The position numbers and the translations under genes were made by a program. From NCBI RefSeq assembly GCF_009725235.1, contig NZ_WJFC01000100.1, positions 1-45,736 of the forward strand: DNA of 45,736 nt, given 5' to 3'. Shown piece after piece: positions 25,895 to 33,950 of the stretch (positions within the stretch are counted from its first letter, which is position 1; each line of letters begins with the position of its first letter). This stretch comes from Scytonema sp. UIC 10036 (GTDB lineage Bacteria; Cyanobacteriota; Cyanobacteriia; Cyanobacteriales; Nostocaceae). A model generated the notes under the pieces. The model searched no databases and was not told the DNA's origin. It saw nothing but the letters and a program-made list of their open reading frames with translations.

Positions 25895-26650
25895 ATTATT
25901 TTAACCCCACTCATGCACTGTAATTTCATCCGTTCCGATCTTATTTTTCTAACCTCGGACACACCCTATGAAACATGAGTAAAACTCTAATCTCATGCCA
26001 ATTTTCGACTTATGCACAGTAACTTTAAGTACTAACGCTATTTAGAAAGCACTAGAACTCGTGAAAATATCTATCTAAAGAGAGAGTAAGTATCTATCTT
26101 TAGGAGGGAGACTTGGATAGTTTATCATTATTTCATATCACAACTTAAACATATCATTTTTCATAATATTTTTAGTTTTGTAGCTTGTAGTTAGTTGTAT
26201 TCTGATGTAAGAGCTTTGTCGGTACTTCAGAGAAAATAACGACTTTGCTTTGCCAATATTCTATAAGTGTCAGTCAAGCCAACTTATGCACTTCTCCATA
26301 GATTTGGGAAATAAATCTTAAATCTAGTTCACAGTAGATTAAATATTATTTACAATCGCTCCAATTGGGTTATTACAGCAGTTTTCACCTAAATGAACCA
26401 CACCGTTTGTAAGGGCGCAATGCATTGCGCCCCTACGATTGTGGTCTATTTACCTGAAAACGGCTGTAATTTTGCCGACGGCTTGTGCTCGAAAAGCATT
26501 TTTTCCTATTCCAGTCAAGATATCTACATTAAGAAAGTCATTCACGGGAAAATCTCACAAATCTTACCATGAAAATCCCTCTTCCCGAACCCCTACCCCC
26601 TACCCCCTACTCCCTATTTTCAAGACAGTGATATAATATCCATCTATTGA
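25895..26650. other. Intergenic region upstream of TpsA and the ion channel gene
   Basis: About 750 bases, AT-rich, between two diverging genes. It holds a TATCTATC-type repeated segment (26067-26100), a palindromic MITE-like element (26372-26470) and a TACCCCC heptamer tract (26596-26618). No gene is supported. The first 200 bases upstream of TpsA are the likely promoter region, but no box is clear. Confidence 0.5.
26372..26470. mobile_element. Small palindromic element with ATTACAGC ends
   Basis: Outer arms ATTACAGCAGTTTTCACCTA and, inverted, ATTACAGCCGTTTTCAGGTA. They pair over about 30 bases and flank the GTAAGGGCGCAA/TTGCGCCCCTAC palindrome (26409-26436). A single-arm relic, TTTACCTGAAAACTACTGTA, is at 34807. 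This makes the GGGGCGCAA palindrome at 4078 a likely decayed core of the same family. Confidence 0.7.
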
Positions 26651-28663
26651 GTGGCAAAGACCGAAGTGGTATTAGATCGGTTTTTGGTTTGTGGGTTGGG
26701 TAGTTTGGGACAACATTGTGTTGTTGCCCTGAAGCTGTTTGAAGTGAGCGTAATTGCTATAGACAAACAGCTGCCTCAAGAGTGGGAAATTTCTCAACTT
26801 CCAGATTTGTTGGATAATTTGATCGTAGGTGATTGTCGTCACTCAAGTGTTTTAGAGCAAGCCCAAATTCTACAGTGCAGAGCAGCTCTTATAGTGACTA
26901 ATAGCGAACAAGTCAATGCAGAGACAGCTTTAGCAGTACGAAAGCTGAATCCCAAAACTCGTTTGGTTGTCCGTTCTTCAAAAAGAAATCTCAATGAGTT
27001 ATTGAGCGAGCATTTAAAAAACTTTACTGCTTTTGAGCCTACGCAGTTACCCGCTCCAGCCTTTGCCCTTGCTGCTCTTGGTACAGAGACATTAGGATTA
27101 TTTAATTTAGAAGGACAGTGGTTGCGGGTGGTGAAACGCGTTATCTCATCAACAGACACTTGGTGCAACAACCGTTTGCTATACGATCTTAACACTCACA
27201 ACCGTCGGCTCCTTCATTATAAATCTGATGCTGCTTCACTCAAATTATTTGATGAATGGGAATTAGATGCACGCATTACACCTGGAGACACGATTGTTTA
27301 TATTGAAACAACAAATCTAAATCTCACTTATTTAGAGCAACCAATAAGAAAAAAATGGTATAACCCCTATTATTTATTAACAAGAGTCAAACAACTTAAT
27401 TGGAATACTTTTAAGCAAAAAATAACTGAATTTTGGCAAAATCCTGATAAGAATCGGCTCAAACAGATAGGTATTATTTGTGGAGCGATTGTAGTCTTTT
27501 TATTGCTCTTTGGTACTATTCTGTATCGGTTAACCTATCCCAAAATCAGCTTGATAGATGCTTTTTTGACTTCAGTTATGCTGCTCTTAGGAGGATTTAA
27601 CGATCTGTTTGGAGGATTCGATTTTACACAACCAGTTCCTCTTTGGTTGCGACTGATTAGCTTGGGGATGACAATTAGTGGTACAGTTCTGGTAGGAATA
27701 TTCTATAGTTTTTTGACAGAAAGACTCTTAGCCGCTAGGTTTCAGTTAATTAAGCGGCGTCCACCCGTTCCCCAAAAAAATCACGTAGTTGTGGTAGGGC
27801 TTGGTCGAATTGGTCAAAGAATCGCGGAAATTTTACAAGAGTTTAAACAGCCGCTTGTTGGTATTACCTTTCATACAAATTTAGATACGTCTCTTTTGCC
27901 AAAAATGCCACTCCTTAATGGTTCCCTAACAGAGTCTCTTGCTAAGGCAAATCTTAAGACAGCAAAGAGTGTTGTGGTGGTGACTGATGATGAAATGTTG
28001 AATTTGGAAGTCAGTCTCATGACCTATGATGTCAATCCAGAAAGCAATTTGGTTGTTCGTACTACAGGGCTAGGGTTAAGTAATAATTTGGCTGAACTTT
28101 TGCCGAAGGCTCAAGTTCTATGCGTGAATGCTGTAGCAGCTGAAGTTTTTGCTGGAGCAGCATTTGGAGAAAATATTACTCATTTGTTTCGCGTCGATCG
28201 CACAACTATTTTGGTAACAGAATACCAGATTGAACTTGGCGATACGCTTAATGGTTTATTATTATCTGAAGTTACCTGTGGTTATGGTGTTGTTCCCATC
28301 CTTTACCAAAAAGATGCAGAAATACCAAAGCTAATGCCTTCAGAAGATATTCGCTTAGCTGTAGGCGATCGCATGGTTGTAATCGCAACAAGCCATGGTT
28401 TACAAAGGGTTGAGCAGGGGGACACTAGGCTGGCGTTAAAAAATTGGCAAGTTCATATTGCAAGAGCTTTAACAGAAGATGCAAAATTTGAGGGAGCCAA
28501 TGTTATCGCTCGAATTTCAGGATGCAATCTTAATGTTGCGAGAAACTTGATGAAAAATTTACCAGAAACCTTGCCTGTGCCACTCTACAAACATCAAGCC
28601 CAACGTCTAATTCTAGAATTAGGAAAAGCTCAAGTTGTTGGCTCTTTGCTTCCAGTTAAATAA
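26651..28663 (+). CDS. Two-RCK (TrkA-N) ion channel-like protein
   Basis: A 670-residue membrane protein with two Rossmann RCK/TrkA-N domains. The first has GLGSLGQ at about residues 15-21 and the second has VVVVGLGRIGQ at about 378. Between them lie a membrane helix (IGIICGAIVVFLLLFGTILY), a pore-loop-like segment (SVMLLLGGFNDLFGG) and another helix (LISLGMTISGTVLVGIFYSF). This 2-helix plus two RCK layout is that of potassium channels, but the TxGYG selectivity filter is absent and reads LGGFND. It may be an ion channel of other selectivity or a related transport regulator. The start is GTG at 26651. Confidence 0.75.
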   Translation: MAKTEVVLDRFLVCGLGSLGQHCVVALKLFEVSVIAIDKQLPQEWEISQLPDLLDNLIVGDCRHSSVLEQAQILQCRAALIVTNSEQVNAETALAVRKLNPKTRLVVRSSKRNLNELLSEHLKNFTAFEPTQLPAPAFALAALGTETLGLFNLEGQWLRVVKRVISSTDTWCNNRLLYDLNTHNRRLLHYKSDAASLKLFDEWELDARITPGDTIVYIETTNLNLTYLEQPIRKKWYNPYYLLTRVKQLNWNTFKQKITEFWQNPDKNRLKQIGIICGAIVVFLLLFGTILYRLTYPKISLIDAFLTSVMLLLGGFNDLFGGFDFTQPVPLWLRLISLGMTISGTVLVGIFYSFLTERLLAARFQLIKRRPPVPQKNHVVVVGLGRIGQRIAEILQEFKQPLVGITFHTNLDTSLLPKMPLLNGSLTESLAKANLKTAKSVVVVTDDEMLNLEVSLMTYDVNPESNLVVRTTGLGLSNNLAELLPKAQVLCVNAVAAEVFAGAAFGENITHLFRVDRTTILVTEYQIELGDTLNGLLLSEVTCGYGVVPILYQKDAEIPKLMPSEDIRLAVGDRMVVIATSHGLQRVEQGDTRLALKNWQVHIARALTEDAKFEGANVIARISGCNLNVARNLMKNLPETLPVPLYKHQAQRLILELGKAQVVGSLLPVK

Positions 28664-29181
28664 ATTAGTCTAAGAGGATGTTTGAAAAGTCATGATTAAT
28701 GTATCAAATATTTTTACCCCACCCTAACCCTCCCCTTGGAAAGGGGAGGGAACTGGAATTTTCTTATTTCCCCCTTTATAAGGGGAACTGGAATTTTCTT
28801 ATTTCCCCCCTTTATAAGGGGGGACTAAGGGGGTAATAACGTGATTAAAATGACAGCTAACTACTTTTCATATATCCTCTAAATGAAATAGAACTACGTA
28901 ATACCAATTCTCATTAAAGCAACACATCAAGATCCCCCTAAATCCCCTTTAATATCAAATCCGATAGCATATGAATAATTAAAAAACCGCAGAGACGCAG
29001 AGAGCGCAGAGAGAAAGGAAAGAGAAATAATTCCGATACAAACGGATTTGATATAAAAAGGGGGACTTTTTGAGTATCTTAGCCTGCCTTAACAAGAGGG
29101 AGTTGATATAACTGAATGTAGATGTTCTTGAGTTTAATGGTATGCTTTCTCTATCAATTTCTTCTTTTTTTTTGCTTAATA
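28664..29181. other. Intergenic repeats
   Basis: Contains a tandem repeat of GGAACTGGAATTTTCTTATT units with CCCTTTATAAGGG palindromic tails (28745-28830) and the AACCGCAGAGACGCAG repeat (28984-29024). No gene is supported. Both are dispersed cyanobacterial repeat types. Confidence 0.6.
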
Positions 29182-29625
29182 ATGATTCCTAAATTTGACG
29201 AAAATGGTAATCTACCACCAGGAGTTCACTTTTGTGACTGGTGGTCGTTTCAAGAGAGGTTTGGTTATACACCTAAACGAGCAAAAATGATACAAGGTTT
29301 AGAAGAGGTAATGACAAAATTAAAAGCAGCAGGATGTTGTACTGCGTACATAGATGGCAGTTTTGTTAGTAATAAACTAGAGCCAGAAGATTTCGATATG
29401 TGCTGGGATAGAGATGATGTTGATATAAACTACCTAAGAAAAAATGCTCCTCTCATATTAAATTTTTATAACAGTGGAGTACAAAAAGCTAAGTATAAGG
29501 GTGAGATATATCCATCCGACCAGCCCGTAGATGAGTCTACAATGTCAATCGAATTTTTCTAACGTGACCGAGAACAAAATAGAAAAGGTATCATAGGTAT
29601 TAATCTACGAGAATGGTCGCCATGA
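29182..29625 (+). pseudogene. DUF6932-type nucleotidyltransferase-like protein with an in-frame stop
   Basis: The start is placed at the ATG of IPKFDENGNLPPGVH (29182), not at the hydrophobic in-frame extension before it. The core DGSFVSNKLEPEDFDMCWD has the G-S and D-x-D-like layout of nucleotidyltransferase-fold proteins of DUF6932. The frame stops at TAA (29560-29562), but reading on gives RDREQNRKGIIGINLREWSP and then a stop at 29623-29625. That is the expected C-terminus of this family. The TAA thus looks like a recent CAA-to-TAA nonsense change. It could still give a 126-residue shortened protein. Confidence 0.65.
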
Positions 29626-29693
29626 TTAAGAACGACAAGCAGCTCATATATTCTAAGGAGTGGGCGGAAAAATTTGCTGAAGCCGGAAATTAA
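29622..29693 (+). pseudogene. HigA-like antitoxin N-terminal remnant
   Basis: A 23-codon frame, MIKNDKQLIYSKEWAEKFAE, overlaps the end of the DUF6932 frame with ATGA coupling. The start resembles the N-terminus of XRE/HigA-like antitoxins (MIKNERQY..T), but the helix-turn-helix part is gone. It runs into the convergent DUF3368 gene. The resemblance is short, so the assignment is tentative. Confidence 0.45.
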
Positions 29694-30138
29694 TCGCTAC
29701 TAGCTGTTGATAAAGTTGCTCTAAGCTATCAATGGTAATTTTACCATCTGCCTGAAGTTTCTTGATGACTGCGAGAGTCCCCTTCACCTGAAGTCCTAAC
29801 CGAACTGCTTCCTTTCGAGCCGCGTTGTCATCTAAAATAATGTAATCACATGGTAGTTCAATGCCTAAAGCAATTGCTTCTGACTCTCCTAAACCTAGCC
29901 GTGCGTTTAGACTGTTGGCTAAAAAAGTCAACTTAATCGCTTTAGGCGTTATCTTACCTGAATCAATTAACCCTTGCACAGATTGACTAGCTTTGTCCGA
30001 TTTAGCAGAGATTTCCTCTGCCACAAACGTTGGTAAATAGAATTCATTGGCAGAGTCAACAAAAGTATTTAGAAATCCTAGACGTGTTAGAAAAATTAAT
30101 GGAGAGGAGTTAAAGACTATCAACACATTCCTTACCAA
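29653..30138 (-). CDS. DUF3368 PIN-like toxin of a toxin-antitoxin pair
   Basis: A 161-residue PIN-fold protein. The N-terminus VLIVFNSSPLIFLTRLG is the DUF3368 start, with the conserved N-S-S-P-L in place of a D. Acidic positions follow in GLGESEAIALG and YIILDDNAARKEA. These form the metal site of PIN ribonucleases. It overlaps the upstream antitoxin gene by 7 bases, the usual layout. The product would cleave RNA when not bound by its partner; this is family knowledge, not shown here. Confidence 0.88.
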   Translation of the reverse strand: MVRNVLIVFNSSPLIFLTRLGFLNTFVDSANEFYLPTFVAEEISAKSDKASQSVQGLIDSGKITPKAIKLTFLANSLNARLGLGESEAIALGIELPCDYIILDDNAARKEAVRLGLQVKGTLAVIKKLQADGKITIDSLEQLYQQLVAINFRLQQIFPPTP

Positions 30139-30371
30139 TCCTTTTCAAGTGCAACATCTTGTGGAGTGAGATAGGAAAACTCTAGACCCATCATGTCTAA
30201 TAATTCTAGAAATACATTAGGTTCTATTTCCATAATTTCTGCTGCTTTTTTTAAGCTAATCACTCGCGAAAATAATGCCCCAAGCACAAACAGAAACGTT
30301 TCTTTCTGCTCAATATCATTGAACAATTGAATTTCTGCCGCCACACTTCTAAGTACTTCCTTACTAGTCAT
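30132..30371 (-). CDS. UPF0175 family antitoxin
   Basis: A 79-residue protein with the UPF0175 helix-turn-helix-like pattern. The motif ISLKKAAEIMEIEPNVFLELL is the recognisable part. UPF0175 proteins are antitoxins of DUF3368 PIN toxins. Its stop overlaps the toxin start by 7 bases, so the pair is a single transcript. It would bind its own promoter, which should lie at about 30372-30410. Confidence 0.85.
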   Translation of the reverse strand: MTSKEVLRSVAAEIQLFNDIEQKETFLFVLGALFSRVISLKKAAEIMEIEPNVFLELLDMMGLEFSYLTPQDVALEKDW

Positions 30372-30414
30372 AAATCTATCGCAAAACCAAGAATCTTCTT
30401 GATAAATATTAATA

Positions 30415-30906
30415 CAATTTTTTGATGAATCCCAATGGTATTTTATTTGGGCAAGATGCTCGGTTAGATATTGGTGGTTCCTTTGTAGCGACGACAGCGA
30501 ATGCGATCGCCTTTCCTGGTGGTGAGTTTTCCCTCAATTCGCCTGTTTTGCCGGGAAATCAATTGCTAAGTGTGAATCCTTCAGCTTTTTTATTTAATCA
30601 AATTGCGACTCAGCCTATCATCAATCAATCTACAAGTGGCTTAGAAGTTCGTGATGGTAGGAGCCTGTTGTTAGGGACTTCCAAATAAAAAAATCTCCAA
30701 AATTTTCTTGTGGAGTGGTGCCGATACTTGGAACGGGCAAGGATGTCCATTCCACAAGATGGAGAATTAAATTTTTGGAAGTCCCTTAGTAGGCGGAGAT
30801 GTAAGGCTAGATGGTGGAACTCTGTTTGCTCCTGGTGGTCGAGTAGAGTTGGGAGGAGTACCAGGTTCGGGAAGAGTTGAGCTGAGTGTAGATGGCAATA
30901 AATGCC
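30415..30906 (+). pseudogene. TpsA-type hemagglutinin fragment interrupted by a MITE
   Basis: The fragment begins inside the TPS secretion domain (FLMNPNGILFGQDARLD, SFVATTANAIAF). It runs to LEVRDGRSLLL, where a 112-base element is inserted. After the element the same frame continues VGGDVRLDGGTLFAPGGRVE and then is lost. The upstream signal peptide and the remaining several hundred residues are missing. The piece is a remnant of a second TpsA gene, different from the intact one at 21815-25894. Confidence 0.8.
30674..30785. mobile_element. 112-bp MITE with GGGACTTCCAAA ends
   Basis: Terminal inverted repeats GGGACTTCCAAAT and ATTTTTGGAAGTCCC with a second inner pair (ATCTCCA and TGGAGA). 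It is flanked by the direct repeat TTA (30671-30673 and 30786-30788). Removing the element and one TTA restores the hemagglutinin codons LLLVGGD in frame. It has no coding capacity. Confidence 0.85.
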
Positions 30907-31006
30907 AATACCATCATCGCCCTTGAAGACGGACTCCCCCTGCTTCCATCGCTCTTAAAGGTAGAACTTTGGGTGATTTGGTTAGCTCCATCATTGAAGA
31001 ACAGGA

Positions 31007-31393
31007 TTGGGAATATCTCAAATAATTGTTCTCGATACCCATATCTGGATTTGGTTTATCAATCAAGAATTCGATTTATTTCCACCCCACTGGCGAGAAG
31101 CTATTGAAACTGCTGATAAAGTCGGTATCTCCCCAGTATCTTGTTATGAGGTTGCTCTCGCGCAACAACGGGGACGACTGAATTTGCCCTGTATTGCCGA
31201 TCGCTGGTTTCAAGAGGCTTTGGAACCAACAGGTATTACGTTGTTTCCTCTGACTGCTGAAATCGCTCACCAAGCAGTCAATTTATCTCCCGTAGATAAA
31301 GACCATGCGCGATCAAAAGTTATAAAGCTATTCTTGAAAACGGTCAGATTAAATGGCTCACAGATGAGCCAAAAATATCCTCTGCTAGTGTGA
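31007..31393 (+). pseudogene. VapC-type PIN toxin, truncated C-terminus
   Basis: The first about 97 residues match a PIN-domain toxin: IIVLDTHIWIWF with the first acidic residue, SPVSCYEVALAQQRG with the second, and ending LSPVDKDHA. At that point the expected DP.DR and T.D motifs with the last acidic residues are missing. The frame crosses into another gene at about 31309. The toxin is therefore probably inactive. The junction lies on a GCGATC sequence, a hint of recombination at a HIP1-like site. Confidence 0.75.
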
Positions 31394-31581
31394 TTGTCAC
31401 GATTCCGGAAGATACCAAGTACAAAACAAATTCAACTAAGAAGTTTAAAAACTTGGATGAACTTTGGGATTATTGGGATAAGGTTTTTGATGAAACTGAA
31501 ATGGAGGAAACTTCTGAAGCTTTAATTCAGGCGTTGAATGAAACACGAGAAAAACAAGGTAAATCAAAATTGTTTGAGTAA
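31312..31581 (+). pseudogene. Antitoxin-like protein lacking its start
   Basis: In a different frame from the toxin fragment, IKSYKAILENGQIKWLTDE and then SSASVIVTIPEDTKYKTN run to the stop at 31581. The N-terminus resembles small cyanobacterial antitoxin-like proteins (YKAILENGxIKW), but no ATG precedes it. An ATG-less start at this fusion point means the native start is lost. Internal translation, for example from the TTG/ATT codons near 31390, is possible but unsupported. Confidence 0.5.
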
Positions 31582-31756
31582 ATTAGGACTTACGCAACTT
31601 CAATGCTATTTTGGGAGTTTCACACGTTATCGATCCCCCCACCAACCCCTGTAGTCTAGTTAATCTGTGATGTTCGTACTTGCAGCTTAGAAAGTAGTCA
31701 GACAAAAGCTTTAACAGTTTTTGGAGATGTCTATTGGTTCAATTGTTGCTCAAAAA
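31582..31756. other. Short intergenic region
   Basis: No gene seen; contains the end-to-end gap between the antitoxin-like fragment and the convergent Uma2 gene. Confidence 0.5.
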
Positions 31757-32515
31757 CTAAATTTGATCGGGGTCAATATTCAACTCGCGTAATTTGGCAG
31801 CCAGTTTTTCAGCCCGTTGTGCTTCGGCTTGTGCGCGTTGTGCTTCGGCTTGTGCGCGTTGTGCTTCGGCTTGTGCGCGTTGTGCTTCGGCTTGTGCTTG
31901 CTGTTGGGCTATTTTGACCTGTTCTTCGGGTGTAGGATATCGCTGTTGGTGTTCGTCGTACCAATAGAGCCACTCGCGGGGTACTCCGCCATAACTTCCA
32001 CGAGCACAGCCTATTCCCAACCCTATTTCTGGCATCCAAACTGGGTTTCCCTGCTGTAATACGTACTCACCGTTTACTAGTTTATGTACTTCTAAGCGAG
32101 GTTTGCGACGGCGACGCGATGAGTAAATTACATAGTAGAGTACGCCTAGCGTTGCATACTCATCTTTTTTGGCACTGTATTCTTTACGATAAGTTTGGGA
32201 GACGACTTCTAAAGCTAAAATTGGGACGACATTTTCATCCCAAAGTGCATAACTAGGACGTAACTCTTCATCATAAAATCTTTCCACACCCAAACTGAGA
32301 AATCCATCTGGTACGATTGGCGGTTCATCTGGGTGAGTATAAATCCCCATATCAATGCCGAAAAACCAGTCCATCCGCTCAGACCAAAGCATCAGCAGGG
32401 TGGCTTTTAACAGTCCTGGTAATAATTCTTGCAGTTCGTTATCCACAGGTGTTTCGTCCGAGTCGGGCAGTTCTTCTGCCGAAGGTAGAGATCGCGGCAA
32501 TTTGTACTCTAGCAT
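31757..32515 (-). CDS. Uma2 family protein with a coiled-coil heptad-repeat tail
   Basis: A 252-residue protein of the Uma2 family, a PD-(D/E)XK nuclease-like fold of unknown biological role. The core residues sit in PPIVPDGFLSLGVE, PILALEVVSQTYRK and VLYYVIYS. The last 50 residues are tandem QRAQAEA units (four copies, 21 bases each, near 31815-31890), then a short basic end. The tail is probably a coiled coil. The start ATG overlaps the stop of the upstream gene by 7 bases (32509-32515). Confidence 0.85.
   Translation of the reverse strand: MLEYKLPRSLPSAEELPDSDETPVDNELQELLPGLLKATLLMLWSERMDWFFGIDMGIYTHPDEPPIVPDGFLSLGVERFYDEELRPSYALWDENVVPILALEVVSQTYRKEYSAKKDEYATLGVLYYVIYSSRRRRKPRLEVHKLVNGEYVLQQGNPVWMPEIGLGIGCARGSYGGVPREWLYWYDEHQQRYPTPEEQVKIAQQQAQAEAQRAQAEAQRAQAEAQRAQAEAQRAEKLAAKLRELNIDPDQI
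31815..31890. repeat. 21-bp in-frame repeats encoding QRAQAEA
   Basis: Near-identical 21-base units of GTGCGCGTTGTGCTTCGGCT type repeat about four times inside the Uma2 gene. They are a site prone to copy-number change without loss of frame. Confidence 0.85.
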
Positions 32516-32910
32516 GGCGGAGTATCAAGTTTGATTTGGGGTTCTAAAATTATTTTAGATGCTTTGCGGGTATCAGTAATTATTTGCCTAAGTTCCAAGC
32601 CAGAAATAATTATAGGTTGAGCTTCATAACAAAAGCCAGATGCGGAAATTACCCAAGCTTCGTTTTCAATAAGTTGAACTGTAGAGATGTTTTCTGTATA
32701 CTCAGGTAAGTCATCTATGTGTCGAGCGCGACAAGCATATATATTAACATCGCCATAAAGATCGTCTATTCCTTCTCCATCAGGAATAAACAGTTCTTCA
32801 AGTTGATTTATATAGTAATCAGATAATGCTAATGCTAAAAAATCGGCTATTAGTTTATCGGGGTCTTCTGATACTTGAAACCTGGTTCCATTAAATGTTA
32901 TAGTATGCAT
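32509..32910 (-). CDS. Hypothetical protein between pentapeptide and Uma2 genes
   Basis: A protein of 133 residues starting at MHTITFNGTRFQVSED. I chose the ATG at 32910, two bases after the stop of the upstream pentapeptide gene, over a TTG at 32940 inside that gene. It is acidic, with no membrane segment. It has no family I recognise. The order pentapeptide, this gene, Uma2, with overlaps or tiny gaps, implies one operon. Confidence 0.7.
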   Translation of the reverse strand: MHTITFNGTRFQVSEDPDKLIADFLALALSDYYINQLEELFIPDGEGIDDLYGDVNIYACRARHIDDLPEYTENISTVQLIENEAWVISASGFCYEAQPIIISGLELRQIITDTRKASKIILEPQIKLDTPPC

Positions 32911-32912
32911 TT

Positions 32913-33476
32913 TTATATACTGAGTGAGGCTTTGTTCCAAAGTGTTAAAATTTTATCTTGGTTAACTATTTTACTTCCATCAAATTCTTCTGATACGTCC
33001 GGTTCTATAAACTCACACTTCCCTTCTATTTTTGGGATGCCTTTACAGTTATAAAATCCACATTTATAAAATCTGGTATTCTTTATAGTAAATTCTTCTA
33101 AGTTAGCATTTCTAAAATCGCAATGGTTAAAGACTGTATCGTGTGCAGTTGCGGCGACTAGGTTGGCAGTTTGGAAGTTACAATTAGTTATTGTTGCTCT
33201 ATGAAGTCTCGCTCCTTGAAAACGAGCTATTTTTAAGCATACATTTTCTATAACTGCATCTGTCCAGTCAGATCTGTGTAAGTCTGTGTTGCTCCAATCT
33301 CCACTTTGAATAAAGGCGTCTGTCAAGTTTGTGGCATTTAAATAAGCTCCTATAAATTTACAATCTTTAATAGTTGCTTTGTCCAAGGTTGATAATTCGA
33401 GTCTCGCATTTTCTAGATTGCACTCTACTAACTCTATACTAGTTAAATCTCCACCTCGCACATTTATACTATTCAA
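32913..33476 (-). CDS. Pentapeptide repeat protein
   Basis: A right-handed quadrilateral beta-helix protein. Repeats with the A(D/N)LXX pattern include VECNLENARLELSTLDKA, YLNATNLTDAFIQSG and NCNFQTANLVAAT. The frame runs open upstream to about 33674 with recognisable protein similarity (WLVYLSDSKLEAHEQWVESG), but that stretch has no ATG, GTG or TTG. The TTG at 33476 is therefore only the first possible start, and the N-terminus probably suffered a frameshift or start loss. Function of the family ranges from DNA mimicry to scaffolding and is not predictable here. Confidence 0.7.
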   Translation of the reverse strand: MNSINVRGGDLTSIELVECNLENARLELSTLDKATIKDCKFIGAYLNATNLTDAFIQSGDWSNTDLHRSDWTDAVIENVCLKIARFQGARLHRATITNCNFQTANLVAATAHDTVFNHCDFRNANLEEFTIKNTRFYKCGFYNCKGIPKIEGKCEFIEPDVSEEFDGSKIVNQDKILTLWNKASLSI

Positions 33477-33686
33477 ATTACACTTGATAAATTGTGCTTT
33501 GATTAAATTGGCACCTGGAATATTAGCTCCTAATAAGTTGCGCTCCTGAAGTATTAAACGTCCACTATCTGTATATCCTGACTCAACCCACTGTTCATGA
33601 GCTTCTAGTTTTGAATCTGAGAGATATACAAGCCACCGTGATTGATTTGATATAGTACATATGTTCGGTAAATTTTACTTAAAGTG

Positions 33687-33950
33687 CTATTGAGAAGGTT
33701 GTCCCCCTAAACGCGGGACGATGTTTATTAGGTATTCTTCTGCTTCGTTTATTAGGTGTTGCATATCAAAATTATCTTTTTTATCAGGAGGTAATAATTC
33801 GTAGTCATAATTTTCTATTCTATCCATTTGATCGGGAAGCTGAGCATAAAAGTATTTTTTATTATCAAGAGTCAATTCTAGCTGATTGCTTTTAAATTTA
33901 TTGATGATTTGTTGGGCAATTCTATATTCTCTGACAGCATAAATGACGGG
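33687..33950 (-). CDS. Hypothetical or truncated protein in frame with the fibrillin gene
   Basis: The clear coding signal begins directly after the fibrillin stop (PVIYAVREYRIAQQIINKF) and runs to the stop at 33687. The first in-frame start codon is TTG at 33875, giving 62 residues. It is in the same frame as the upstream fibrillin gene, divided only by one TAA (33951-33953). It could be a separate gene with an unusual start, a gene fragment, or the product of stop-codon readthrough. No family was recognised. Confidence 0.45.
   Translation of the reverse strand, partial: PVIYAVREYRIAQQIINKFKSNQLELTLDNKKYFYAQLPDQMDRIENYDYELLPPDKKDNFDMQHLINEAEEYLINIVPRLGGQPSQ

Noticed and set aside
29122..29181. 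Hydrophobic N-terminal extension of the DUF6932 frame as a signal peptide
   Set aside because: The family starts at MIPKFDENG, and the upstream codons are T-rich with no ribosome site.
31809..32059. ORFs made of SRSTTRT and CFGLCAL repeats
   Set aside because: They are other-frame readings of the 21-bp repeats in the Uma2 gene.
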